Positions 26,789 to 34,316 of a stretch of DNA of 64,000 nucleotides are shown here, in pieces. The notes beneath the pieces were generated by a model. It was not told the origin of the DNA. It was given only the letters and a program-made list of their open reading frames with translations, and searched no databases. The number at the start of each line of letters is the position of its first letter. The first letter of the stretch is position 1. The DNA comes from JBBQLG01 sp038327655 (lineage in GTDB: Bacteria > Bacteroidota > Bacteroidia > Cytophagales > Spirosomataceae). The DNA lies in the NCBI GenBank assembly GCA_038327655.1, contig JBBQLG010000001.1, positions 90,126-154,125 of the forward strand, written 5' to 3'. Position numbers and translations under genes: made by a program.

Positions 26789-27445
26789 TCACAGATTCAT
26801 TTCGGGAATCTCGCCGTCGGGAACGATCAATTTGCCCGCCGTAGCCGCCCGGATTTGGGCCACGCTCACGCCCGGCGCACGTTCGCGGAGTAAAAAACCG
26901 TCCGCTGTCACGTCAATCACGGCCAGTTCGGTCACGATTTTTTTCACGCAGCCAAGGCCCGTCAGGGGTAATGTACAGTCGGACAGCAGCTTGCTGGACC
27001 CGTCTTTGGCCACGTGCTGCATCGCGACGATAATGTTACGGGCCGAGGCTACCAGGTCCATCGCTCCGCCCATGCCTTTGACCATTTTGCCGGGGATTTT
27101 CCAGTTCGCAATGTCGCCCCGTTCCGAGACTTCCATCGCGCCCAGAATGGTCAGATCAACGTGTTCGCCCCGGATCATGGCAAACGAATCGGCGGAGTTG
27201 AACAGGCTGGAGCCGGGCAGGGTAGTCACGGTTTGTTTGCCGGCGTTGATCAGGTCGGGGTCCAGTTCGGCCTCAGTCGGAAACGGTCCCATGCCGAGCA
27301 GCCCGTTTTCGGATTGTAGTTCGACGTTAATGCCCGCCGGAATATAGTTGGCGACCAGCGTTGGAATGCCGATACCGAGGTTGACGTAGGCGTTGTTGGG
27401 AACTTCCTGTGCGATGCGCCGGGCAATGCCGTGTTTGTCAAGCAT
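26789..27445 (-). CDS. 3-oxoacid CoA-transferase subunit B
   Basis: A 218-residue family I CoA-transferase beta subunit. The catalytic glutamate is E46 in QSENGLLGMG, with the typical NLGIGIPTLVANY before it and GAMEVSERGDIANWKIPGK in the middle. With subunit A it moves CoA from succinyl-CoA to a 3-oxoacid such as acetoacetate or 3-oxoadipate. ScoB and PcaJ cannot be told apart here. It lies between the alpha subunit and the AraC gene, and feeds the end product of ring cleavage into central metabolism. Confidence 0.93.
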   Translation of the reverse strand: MLDKHGIARRIAQEVPNNAYVNLGIGIPTLVANYIPAGINVELQSENGLLGMGPFPTEAELDPDLINAGKQTVTTLPGSSLFNSADSFAMIRGEHVDLTILGAMEVSERGDIANWKIPGKMVKGMGGAMDLVASARNIIVAMQHVAKDGSSKLLSDCTLPLTGLGCVKKIVTELAVIDVTADGFLLRERAPGVSVAQIRAATAGKLIVPDGEIPEMNL

Positions 27446-27467
27446 GATGGTGATTTGGTTCTCGTTC

Positions 27468-27517
27468 GTAGTTTGTCGTTCGTGGTTTGTCGTTGTGCTC
27501 AGATCACGACAAACTAC
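27468..27517. repeat. Inverted repeat between the CoA-transferase genes
   Basis: Perfect 12-bp arms GTAGTTTGTCGT (27468-27479) and ACGACAAACTAC (27506-27517), with partial extra copies of the same words in the loop and to the right. It separates scoA- and scoB-like genes by 75 bp, an unusual gap for this pair. It may be a small dispersed repeat or an attenuator. Confidence 0.6.
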
Positions 27518-27520
27518 AAA

Positions 27521-28216
27521 CTACAAACTGATTGTCCGTTGTTCGATCCGTTTTTCGTAGTGGTTGCCCTGAAAAATGCGCTGCACGAAGATGCCCGGCG
27601 TATGAATCTCGTTGGGGTCGAGCGCACCGGCGGGCAGCAACTCCTCGACTTCGGCCACCGTGATTTTGCCCGCTGTCGCCATCATCGGGTTGAAGTTGCG
27701 GGCCGTTCCCCGATAAATCAGGTTGCCCGCCGTGTCGCCCCGCCAGGCTTTGACAAACGCAAAATCGGCGGTGAGGGCCGTTTCGAGCAGGTACATTTTG
27801 CCGTTGAATTCGCGGGTTTCCTTACCCTTGGCTACCTCGGTGCCATAGCCCGCCGGGGTGTAAAAGGCCGGAATCCCGGCCCCGCCCGCCCGGCACCGCT
27901 CAGCCAGCGTCCCCTGCGGAATGAGTTCTACGTCCAGTTCTCCGCTCAGTAGTTGCCGCTCGAACTCGGCGTTTTCGCCCACGTAGCTCGAAATCATTTT
28001 GCGGACCTGCCGGGTTCGCAGCAACAACCCGATCCCGAAGTCATCGACCCCGGCGTTGTTGCTGATGCAGGTCAGGTGTTTTACACCCAGCCGCCCGATT
28101 TCGGCAATGGCGTTTTCGGGGATGCCGCAGAGACCAAAGCCGCCGAGCATCAGCGTCATGCCGTCCGACAGACCCAACAGGGCTTCCCGGACACTGGCAA
28201 CGGTTTTGTTAATCAT
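27521..28216 (-). CDS. 3-oxoacid CoA-transferase subunit A
   Basis: A 231-residue family I CoA-transferase alpha subunit, with the conserved glycine-rich LGGFGLCGIPENAI near the N-terminus and SNNAGVDDFGIGLLL after it. The start at 28216 is preferred to one 15 codons upstream because ATGATTAA gives an 8-bp overlap with the hydrolase stop, a normal coupling. It pairs with the beta subunit at 26789-27445. Confidence 0.93.
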   Translation of the reverse strand: MINKTVASVREALLGLSDGMTLMLGGFGLCGIPENAIAEIGRLGVKHLTCISNNAGVDDFGIGLLLRTRQVRKMISSYVGENAEFERQLLSGELDVELIPQGTLAERCRAGGAGIPAFYTPAGYGTEVAKGKETREFNGKMYLLETALTADFAFVKAWRGDTAGNLIYRGTARNFNPMMATAGKITVAEVEELLPAGALDPNEIHTPGIFVQRIFQGNHYEKRIEQRTISL

Positions 28217-29012
28217 GGGGAGCAGAATAAGCAGAAAGCAGGGGTCGCAGGGCTTCGGCAAAGGCTTCGGAGTCCACCAGAAACGCCAGGTGATGACCCG
28301 GCACGGTCACGACCGGACACCCAAGTCCGGCGGCAATGATCGGCACCGTGCGGGCGTAGGACGCATCGCCACTGCGTTCGCCCACCAGTAGCACGGTTGG
28401 CACGTTAGCCTGACGGATGCTATCGAGGTTCGGCACAAAGCGGGTGATGGGCCGGTATTCTTTTCCCAGAAAAAACGGCACGTCCCGCCCCTGCCCCAGG
28501 CCGCCCGCTACCGGACCCGTAAATCCAACTAACGACGAGGCAAACAGCTTCATTGCGACAGGAACTCCCTCGGTCAGAAACGTAGTATGGACCTGCTCCA
28601 TGAATGCCAACTGTGCATCGGCATCGGGCAGCAGCCCCACGGCGGGCGGCTCGTGGGCGAGCAGGGCAGCTACCCGGTCGGGCCGGTCAGCGGCTACTTG
28701 CAGGGCGATATTGGCCCCGCCACTGTTGCCGAAGATGATGGCCTTTTCGTGTCCGGCGGCAGTCAAAACAGCCACCACATCGCGGGCCTGCTGGCTCATA
28801 TCGAGATCAGCGGTGGTGTCGCCAGAACTGCGGGCGTTGCCGCGCCGGTCGTAGGTGATAACGGTGAATTGGTCGGCCAGCAAGGGGGCAATATGGGCGT
28901 AAACGGCTCCGGTGCCGCCCGCGCCCGGAATCAGCAGCAGGGCCGGGCCACTGCCCTGCACGTCGAACACGAGTTCGGCTCCTTCGCTTTGTACAGACTG
29001 GGTAACGGACAT
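28209..29012 (-). CDS. Alpha/beta hydrolase
   Basis: A 267-residue cytoplasmic alpha/beta-hydrolase. The nucleophile elbow is FGNSGGAN with Ser97, the oxyanion region is LIPGAGGTG and the catalytic histidine is in TVPGHHLAFL near the end. The family includes meta-cleavage-product hydrolases (MhpC/BphD) and 3-oxoadipate enol-lactonases, both of which would fit this pathway. It is the first gene of the leftward cluster, 134 bp from the divergent TetR gene. Confidence 0.88.
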   Translation of the reverse strand: MSVTQSVQSEGAELVFDVQGSGPALLLIPGAGGTGAVYAHIAPLLADQFTVITYDRRGNARSSGDTTADLDMSQQARDVVAVLTAAGHEKAIIFGNSGGANIALQVAADRPDRVAALLAHEPPAVGLLPDADAQLAFMEQVHTTFLTEGVPVAMKLFASSLVGFTGPVAGGLGQGRDVPFFLGKEYRPITRFVPNLDSIRQANVPTVLLVGERSGDASYARTVPIIAAGLGCPVVTVPGHHLAFLVDSEAFAEALRPLLSAYSAPHD

Positions 29013-29069
29013 AGACAGACTATTTTTTAAGGAGACGGTTCGATTCTTTTACGCCGGTCAATACCGATG

Positions 29070-29118
29070 AACGCTATTCAGCGTTAGGGTATCGAACGAT
29101 AGATACCGTACAAACGTA
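29070..29118. promoter_or_regulatory. Operators and -7 box in the TetR/hydrolase gap
   Basis: Two perfect inverted repeats: AACGCT-ATTC-AGCGTT (29070-29085) and GGTATC-8 bp-GATACC (29088-29107). A minus-strand -7 box TACGTTTG (29111-29118) serves the hydrolase gene, so both repeats lie at or just after its start site, where a bound TetR protein would block it. The -33 element is unclear. Confidence 0.6.
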
Positions 29119-29146
29119 CCATAAAATCCGGTTATCCGACTAAAAC

Positions 29147-29800
29147 ATGACTGAAAAAGTACCTCTTCGCGGTCAGGATACCCGCGCCGGTCTGCTGGAG
29201 GCTGCCACCCGCCTGTTCAGCGAGCGGGGCTTCGACGGCGTATCGACGCGGAAAATTGCCGGGGCGGTCGGGGCTACACTGCCGTCTATTGCCCACCATT
29301 TTGGCTCCAAAGCCGGTCTGTATCAGGCCGTTTTGCAGGGGATAGCCGACGAGATGAGCGAGAAATTAGCGTCGGCGGCTGCGCAGGCAATGGCCGTGTT
29401 GGCCGATGCAGCCGCCGACCGCAACCAGCAACTCGACGCGCTGTTGCACCTGCTTACCAATCATGCCTGGGTAATTCTCTACAGCCGCCCGGAGTGGGCG
29501 CGGCTGATGGGTCAGGAACAGGCGCAGCCGTCGGGGGCCTCGGCACCGGTTAATGCCGCACTGGAAATGCAGTTGCTCAACCCGATAATTCAGTTGGTGG
29601 CCCGGCTGCGCGGCCTGCCACCGGAGAGCGAAGCCGTTAAACTTCAAGCGTTTTTTCTGGTGGGCCGGGTGCTGATTTTCCGCACGGTGCGGGCTTCGGC
29701 CTTAGATATGCTGGACTGGCCGAAATTTACACCCGACCGAATCAGGTCAATAATCGATTTGCTTGAGGTTGACGTTCGGTTGCTCTTTGAGCAGTCCTAA
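29147..29800 (+). CDS. TetR-family regulator
   Basis: A 217-residue TetR/AcrR repressor. The N-terminal helix-turn-helix domain is residues 10-58 (LLEAATRLFSERGFDGVSTR, then GATLPSIAHHFGSKAGLYQA). The C-terminal ~150 residues are helical and resemble the CerR-type ligand domain. It is divergent from the hydrolase gene, with two operator-like repeats in the shared gap, so it probably represses the aromatic operon and releases on binding a pathway compound. Confidence 0.9.
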   Translation: MTEKVPLRGQDTRAGLLEAATRLFSERGFDGVSTRKIAGAVGATLPSIAHHFGSKAGLYQAVLQGIADEMSEKLASAAAQAMAVLADAAADRNQQLDALLHLLTNHAWVILYSRPEWARLMGQEQAQPSGASAPVNAALEMQLLNPIIQLVARLRGLPPESEAVKLQAFFLVGRVLIFRTVRASALDMLDWPKFTPDRIRSIIDLLEVDVRLLFEQS

Positions 29801-29929
29801 ACTATGTGCTAACGGGCCAGCGAAGTCGCCAGTTGTGGCAGTACCGCTGCGGCTTTGGTTGCAGTTCCGTTGTTTATTCGGATAGCAGTATATACATTCT
29901 ACCCATTTGTTTCAACAAAGGATATTGGC

Positions 29930-30373
29930 CTAAGACGTTTCCTGGCCATTGGGATGTTCGCGCCGGTAGATCCAATAGCCCAGCAGCACCAGCACCACAA
30001 ACACGCCCGATGCCACTACATTCAGGTAAATTGGGACACCATGAAGATGAGGGGGTTCTTCGTGGCCGGGCAGAAATTCTACGTGAGGGGGCAGGAAACC
30101 AAGATAAAAAAAGGAAGCCCTGTACATGACGGTAATCAACACGGCCACCCGGACTCCCAATTCGGGTTCTCTCGACTGCCGCCACATCAGCCACAAACCA
30201 AGCAACGATGCCCCACAAAGCAGGTTTAGAAACAACAACCCGTGCAGGCGGGCGTGTCCCGGCCATTCGGGATTAAACAAGTGAGTAGCGTTCCAATCGA
30301 CTACCACCGATATAACCGTACTGCTCACGATGATGAACGTGATAAAAATCCGTCCCCAGTTGCCTCTAAACAT
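29930..30373 (-). CDS. Four-helix membrane protein of unknown function
   Basis: A 147-residue integral membrane protein with about four helices (residues 8-25, 43-63, 75-95 and 115-138). The loop DWNATHLFNPEWPGHARLHG is conserved in a family of small uncharacterised membrane proteins I recall but cannot number safely. It follows the DoxX-like gene by 22 bp on the same strand and is probably co-expressed under HxlR control. Confidence 0.75.
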   Translation of the reverse strand: MFRGNWGRIFITFIIVSSTVISVVVDWNATHLFNPEWPGHARLHGLLFLNLLCGASLLGLWLMWRQSREPELGVRVAVLITVMYRASFFYLGFLPPHVEFLPGHEEPPHLHGVPIYLNVVASGVFVVLVLLGYWIYRREHPNGQETS

Positions 30374-30395
30374 GATTCACGAATTTAAATGTTGC

Positions 30396-30800
30396 TTACG
30401 TACTAATCGGTGTCTTCTGCCAACGGCCCCACAAAACGAACAGGATAGGTACCAGCAGGACCACGTTGATCGGTATGTCGTTGCCCTCGCCACGAATCAG
30501 ATGAAAGACAATGGCACTCACCATGAGCAGGCCGCAGCCCAGCGCAGCCACCACAACCAAGCCCGGCCTGATGCGGGTAAGCGCGGGCAACACCAGACCG
30601 AGACCGCCACACAGATCGAGAAAACCAGTCAGCCGCAGCAGATTGGGGTATTCGCCCGTCCAGGGCCAGATGCCGGTGAGCGTGGTGAGGGGTGTAATCA
30701 ACTTAAAAATCCCACCCCCGATAAAGGTGAGGGCTAAAAAGGCCTGCACAATCCACAGGGCGATGTGCAGCGGTTTTGATCGGTTCGGCTGAGGTGCCAT
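30396..30800 (-). CDS. DoxX-like membrane protein
   Basis: A 134-residue four-helix protein of the DoxX superfamily: IVQAFLALTFIGGGIFKL in helix 1, LLRLTGFLDLCGGLGLVLPA spanning the family glycine motif, then two more helices. DoxX proteins are linked to quinone or thiol redox stress. It is divergent from an HxlR regulator, a common pairing, with a palindrome in its promoter region. Confidence 0.85.
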   Translation of the reverse strand: MAPQPNRSKPLHIALWIVQAFLALTFIGGGIFKLITPLTTLTGIWPWTGEYPNLLRLTGFLDLCGGLGLVLPALTRIRPGLVVVAALGCGLLMVSAIVFHLIRGEGNDIPINVVLLVPILFVLWGRWQKTPIST

Positions 30801-30852
30801 TCGGTTTATGATTGGGAACTACTTGGTTTATTACACAAAGGTCAGCACTTTT

Positions 30853-30869
30853 GCTTACTGTAAGTAAGC
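30853..30869. promoter_or_regulatory. Candidate HxlR operator
   Basis: GCTTACT-GTA-AGTAAGC, a perfect 7+3+7 palindrome in the 124-bp gap between the DoxX-like and HxlR genes. It lies about 10 bp upstream of GACCTTTG (minus strand, 30836-30843), a near match to the -7 box of the DoxX-like gene, so binding would block that promoter. Confidence 0.65.
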
Positions 30870-30924
30870 AGTTACCCGGAGGTAATCAACTATATAAACG
30901 CAATCGGACCGCCGAAGCAACACC

Positions 30925-31281
30925 ATGATTTTAAGCGAAAGCAAAACGAAGTATGTCGATTGCATCGAACAGATGCTGCCCATCCGGGATGCGCTGGAGG
31001 TAATCAGCGGTAAATGGAAAGTGCTGATTTTGACATCAATCATGCACGACAACCGGCGTTTTTCGGAAATCCAGCGGAGCATCCCTGAAATCAACCCCAA
31101 AGTGCTTTCCAACGAATTGAAAGACATGGAAGAGCATCAGTTGATTCAGCGAATCGTGCATGACGATCATCCGGTTTTAATTGAATACGTCGCTACGGAT
31201 TATTCGCGTTCGCTGAAAAAAGTAATGCTTGAACTGCATAGCTGGGGCGTTAACCACCGCAAACAGGTACTCGGAAAATAA
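30925..31281 (+). CDS. HxlR-family regulator
   Basis: A 118-residue winged-helix regulator. Typical family stretches are IRDALEVISGKWKVLILTSI, RRFSEIQRSIPEINPKVLSN and ELKDMEEHQLIQR. One cysteine (in YVDCIEQML) is at the N-terminal position that redox-sensing members use. It is divergent from the DoxX-like gene and likely represses it and itself. Confidence 0.92.
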   Translation: MILSESKTKYVDCIEQMLPIRDALEVISGKWKVLILTSIMHDNRRFSEIQRSIPEINPKVLSNELKDMEEHQLIQRIVHDDHPVLIEYVATDYSRSLKKVMLELHSWGVNHRKQVLGK

Positions 31282-31516
31282 GCCACTGAAAGCCTGCCCT
31301 GATTTTCTTTATCAACACATTCGGCGCGTCAACACAGCGTTGTCAACTGCTTCCTGATACGAGTCGCCGATGGCGATCCAGCCGATCTGTGGCGGTTTTT
31401 TCGCCTTTAGTTGATTACACCGCCCGCAGACCACCCCCGCACACTGTTTAAAAATGGGGTTTAGTGCCGCCTGATTTATCTTGCAGACAACCATAACCGG
31501 CGGGCAAAACCCGGCC

Positions 31517-32359
31517 TCAGCGCACGATGACCATCGAGTGAACACCGTGCGTCACCGGAACCGAGTAGCCGGTCTTCACTAATTCGGTGCGCTTAGGGTC
31601 GAAATAATCCCCGGCGATGCGCCAGAAATCAATCGAGCCGCCGGGCTTGCTGCCCTCGTACCGATCAAAGGTAAACGTAAAATCGCTGCCCAACGCCTGC
31701 CGGTAGCCCAGTCCCGACACTTCGGCGTACCAGCCCCGCATGGCCGAATAAATATTGTCGCGGGTGTCAATGATACTCACCAGACCCACACCGTGCGTGT
31801 GGCTGCCCAACCCGCCAATGAGGGTATTGTCGGGATACGGTGTAGTGGATGAGCGTTTGACGTTGAATGTGTTGAAATATTGATCCTGCACGCCCAAAAA
31901 CCAGCCTGGTTTAACCTGCCGTAGCACGTTGAGGTAAGTGCGAAAGCTGCTGTACGAAATCAGTTCGCGGTGGTCGGGGCGGGTGTCGTTGCCGATGCCG
32001 TAGTAAAATTCGGGGAACTGCGTATAAAGCAGATTCGCTTTGATGAGGTATTTCTCGTCGCGGGTGAAGATGGTCATCAACTGATCGAGTACTAACTGAT
32101 GGTTCTGGGTGTAGATCGCGGCCACGTCAATGTTGGAGGTGCGGGCATTGGCCCCGGCCTTAAACAGACACGCGCCCAGCAGCCCGTAGCCAACGTGGGT
32201 TTCGGGCGTGTAGTAAACAATCGGCAACGGAATGATCTGCACTTTGTGGTGCGGCACGGCAACTGAGTCTTGAGCCGTCTGGGCCTCGGCACGAAGGCCG
32301 TTCAGCAGCAAACCACTCATAATCAGAACTATATAAAATACGAAACGAAGTTGGGTCAT
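31517..32359 (-). CDS. BamA/D15-like barrel protein, apparently truncated
   Basis: A 280-residue exported protein (signal peptide 1-26). Residues about 40-235 follow the BamA/TamA-family barrel found in Bacteroidota envelope proteins: PLPIVYYTPETHVGYGLLGA, FPEFYYGIGNDTRP and VGLVSIIDTRDNIYSAMRGW. Such proteins are usually 370-400 residues; here the sequence leaves the pattern after FTFDRYEGSKPGG and ends 44 residues later in non-barrel sequence (SVPVTHGVHSMVIVR), with no terminal aromatic strand. A deletion or frameshift fusion is likely, and the product may not insert. It is the last gene of the lipid-related operon. Confidence 0.75.
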   Translation of the reverse strand: MTQLRFVFYIVLIMSGLLLNGLRAEAQTAQDSVAVPHHKVQIIPLPIVYYTPETHVGYGLLGACLFKAGANARTSNIDVAAIYTQNHQLVLDQLMTIFTRDEKYLIKANLLYTQFPEFYYGIGNDTRPDHRELISYSSFRTYLNVLRQVKPGWFLGVQDQYFNTFNVKRSSTTPYPDNTLIGGLGSHTHGVGLVSIIDTRDNIYSAMRGWYAEVSGLGYRQALGSDFTFTFDRYEGSKPGGSIDFWRIAGDYFDPKRTELVKTGYSVPVTHGVHSMVIVR

Positions 32360-32437
32360 TTTACATTTTTTAGTTAGAACAAAAAACGGAGCGTCGGCTT
32401 AGTGATCGCCGATTAAATGACGATTAATGTTTAGTCC

Positions 32438-33541
32438 TTATTTTGGATTGGCAACGGACTGACTTTTGTACACGTTGATACCGGCTGCCAGCCCGACGCG
32501 GGCAAACGGGTAGCTGTCCTGAAAATAAATGTTGTACGGGTCCTGACCGTAATACCCGACGGCAGCGTATAAATACGAGTTGGCATACTGCGACCGCAGC
32601 CGGTAATAATAGGCTACTTCCAGATTGACCTGTTTCAGAATCGAGTTGGGCTGATAATCACCCTGGCGGCTGAGAATCCACTGAAACGAGGCCACAAACC
32701 GGCCTTTCTCGGTAATGTATGATTCGAGCGATTTCTCCCGCCGACCGTTGCGGGCGCGGAGCCAAACGGTTTGCTGACCCAGTTGGATTCGGTTCATCCG
32801 CAGGTTGAGCCGGGTGAAGCCATACTGCCCCGGCAGGTATTTGTCGCTGCCAAAATGCTGGGCCGCCCCGATCTTGATATATGAAATAATGTTGCGCGGG
32901 CTTGGGTCGCGCCGGACAAATAGCCCCCACGAGTGATCGTCGGGCAGTTGAAAGTCCTTCACGAATGTGTAGCCGAAGTTATAAGCCAGTTCGACAAAGT
33001 TGGTGGCGAAGTTTCCGTTTACAAGGTTTGGCGATCCATTGGGCAGCGACTCCGGGCCGTCCTGCCCGTTGGAATGGTGGGTGACGGTGGCGGTGAGGTA
33101 GCTATACCGTTTGGTGTTATCGCTGATGCGGTAGTGGTAGGTGACACTGGGCATAAACGACGGGGTGCGGATGGGGTACGACCGTTCGTTGTTGATTCGC
33201 AGCTTTACACGGGGCGAAAACGACAGCGCACTGCGAAACCGATTGTCGGCCAACAGAAAGAAGTGCGGAATAATATCGGCGGTTGCCGTGTAGGTGCGCG
33301 GCCCGAAGGCATCGGCATATGGGGGCGTTATGTAGCCAATTTCGGCGTTGTAGAGATACAACTGGTCGTAGATGTCGTTGACGCGCCAGAACTCATCCAA
33401 AGGCTGACCGCGCCGGGTTTTCCGCTCTTCGACGAGGACGGTATCTTGTTTGGGCAGGTTATCCCGGCGAGTTGGTGCTACCAATTGGGCAAATCCTATG
33501 GCAGGACTCAGGGTAATCCAGAATAATAACCAATAGCGCAT
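32438..33541 (-). CDS. OMPLA-like outer-membrane phospholipase
   Basis: A 367-residue exported barrel protein (signal peptide 1-18). The stretch TATVTHHSNGQDG places H155 and S157 as the H-x-S pair of outer-membrane phospholipase A (E. coli His142/Ser144), followed by NG as in that family; a later asparagine (VNGNFATN region) could be the third member. The rest is alternating strands ending RVGLAAGINV. OMPLA hydrolyses phospholipids that reach the outer leaflet. It lies between PAP2 and BamA-like genes in one leftward operon. The overall match is distant, so the enzyme call rests mainly on this motif. Confidence 0.65.
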   Translation of the reverse strand: MRYWLLFWITLSPAIGFAQLVAPTRRDNLPKQDTVLVEERKTRRGQPLDEFWRVNDIYDQLYLYNAEIGYITPPYADAFGPRTYTATADIIPHFFLLADNRFRSALSFSPRVKLRINNERSYPIRTPSFMPSVTYHYRISDNTKRYSYLTATVTHHSNGQDGPESLPNGSPNLVNGNFATNFVELAYNFGYTFVKDFQLPDDHSWGLFVRRDPSPRNIISYIKIGAAQHFGSDKYLPGQYGFTRLNLRMNRIQLGQQTVWLRARNGRREKSLESYITEKGRFVASFQWILSRQGDYQPNSILKQVNLEVAYYYRLRSQYANSYLYAAVGYYGQDPYNIYFQDSYPFARVGLAAGINVYKSQSVANPK

Positions 33542-33594
33542 GATAGCGAAGAAAACGAGTTTAACTCAACCAAATCCGGGAAAGCCTTGTGCAA

Positions 33595-34305
33595 TTAATA
33601 TCGCTTGATCGCATACCGTCGCCGGGTCAACTTTCGCTTGAGCCAGGGATAGAGCCGGTACGATGCTTCGGCAGATAGCAACCCAATGGCCGCCCCCACC
33701 AATACATCCGAAACCCAGTGCTGGTCATTCACCAACCGCAGATACCCCGTTGTGCCGGCCATGGCGTAGCCCGCAACGGGAATCAGCACACTGGTACGGC
33801 CAAATTCCCGGTCAAGTACCCCGGCCCCGGCGAAGGCAAAAGCCGTATGCGCCGATGGAAACGACTGGTTATCAGAGCCATCGGGCCGGGTATAGTGGGT
33901 CGTTGTTTTTAGGCCGTAGGTAACCACCCCGGCAATGCCGCTTGCCACAAGCCACAGCCCCGCCCGGTCGAGGGGCGTTGAGCGGCCCCTGACCCCGGCA
34001 GCAGTCAGCCCGGCCAGCAATACCGTTGGCCCAACCGACAGGTAATCGTCGAGGTGGGTGCGGTAGCCGTTGGTGTTGTCTAAAATCTCGCCCCGTATCC
34101 GGTAGCGGTTGAATGAATGATTATCAGAAAGCGTGTAAAGCCCCGTTGCGATGAACACCGACGGAATAGCCAGCCGGGCGATAGATACCTTGGGTAGTGA
34201 ACGCGTCGTGTCTATCTGGGCTGAGGCAGAAATTGTCCACACTGCACCACACAATAGCCCCCAAAGTAACTGGCTAAACCAACGGCTATGATGAATCTTA
34301 CGCAT
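33595..34305 (-). CDS. PAP2-family phosphatase
   Basis: A 236-residue membrane phosphatase of the PAP2/lipid phosphatase superfamily, with a signal-like first helix. The three family motifs are K133...RP141 (KTTTHYTRP), SFPSAHT (148-154) and R190...H196...D200 (RLVNDQHWVSD). It removes phosphate from phosphatidate, undecaprenyl-diphosphate or similar lipids on the periplasmic side. It starts 11 bp after the DUF5686 gene stop. Confidence 0.9.
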   Translation of the reverse strand: MRKIHHSRWFSQLLWGLLCGAVWTISASAQIDTTRSLPKVSIARLAIPSVFIATGLYTLSDNHSFNRYRIRGEILDNTNGYRTHLDDYLSVGPTVLLAGLTAAGVRGRSTPLDRAGLWLVASGIAGVVTYGLKTTTHYTRPDGSDNQSFPSAHTAFAFAGAGVLDREFGRTSVLIPVAGYAMAGTTGYLRLVNDQHWVSDVLVGAAIGLLSAEASYRLYPWLKRKLTRRRYAIKRY

Positions 34306-34316
34306 AATGGATACAG

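Noticed and set aside
31312..31545. 77-codon cysteine-containing minus-strand frame
   Set aside because: Overlaps the BamA-like gene end, has unusual composition and no start context; treated as chance.
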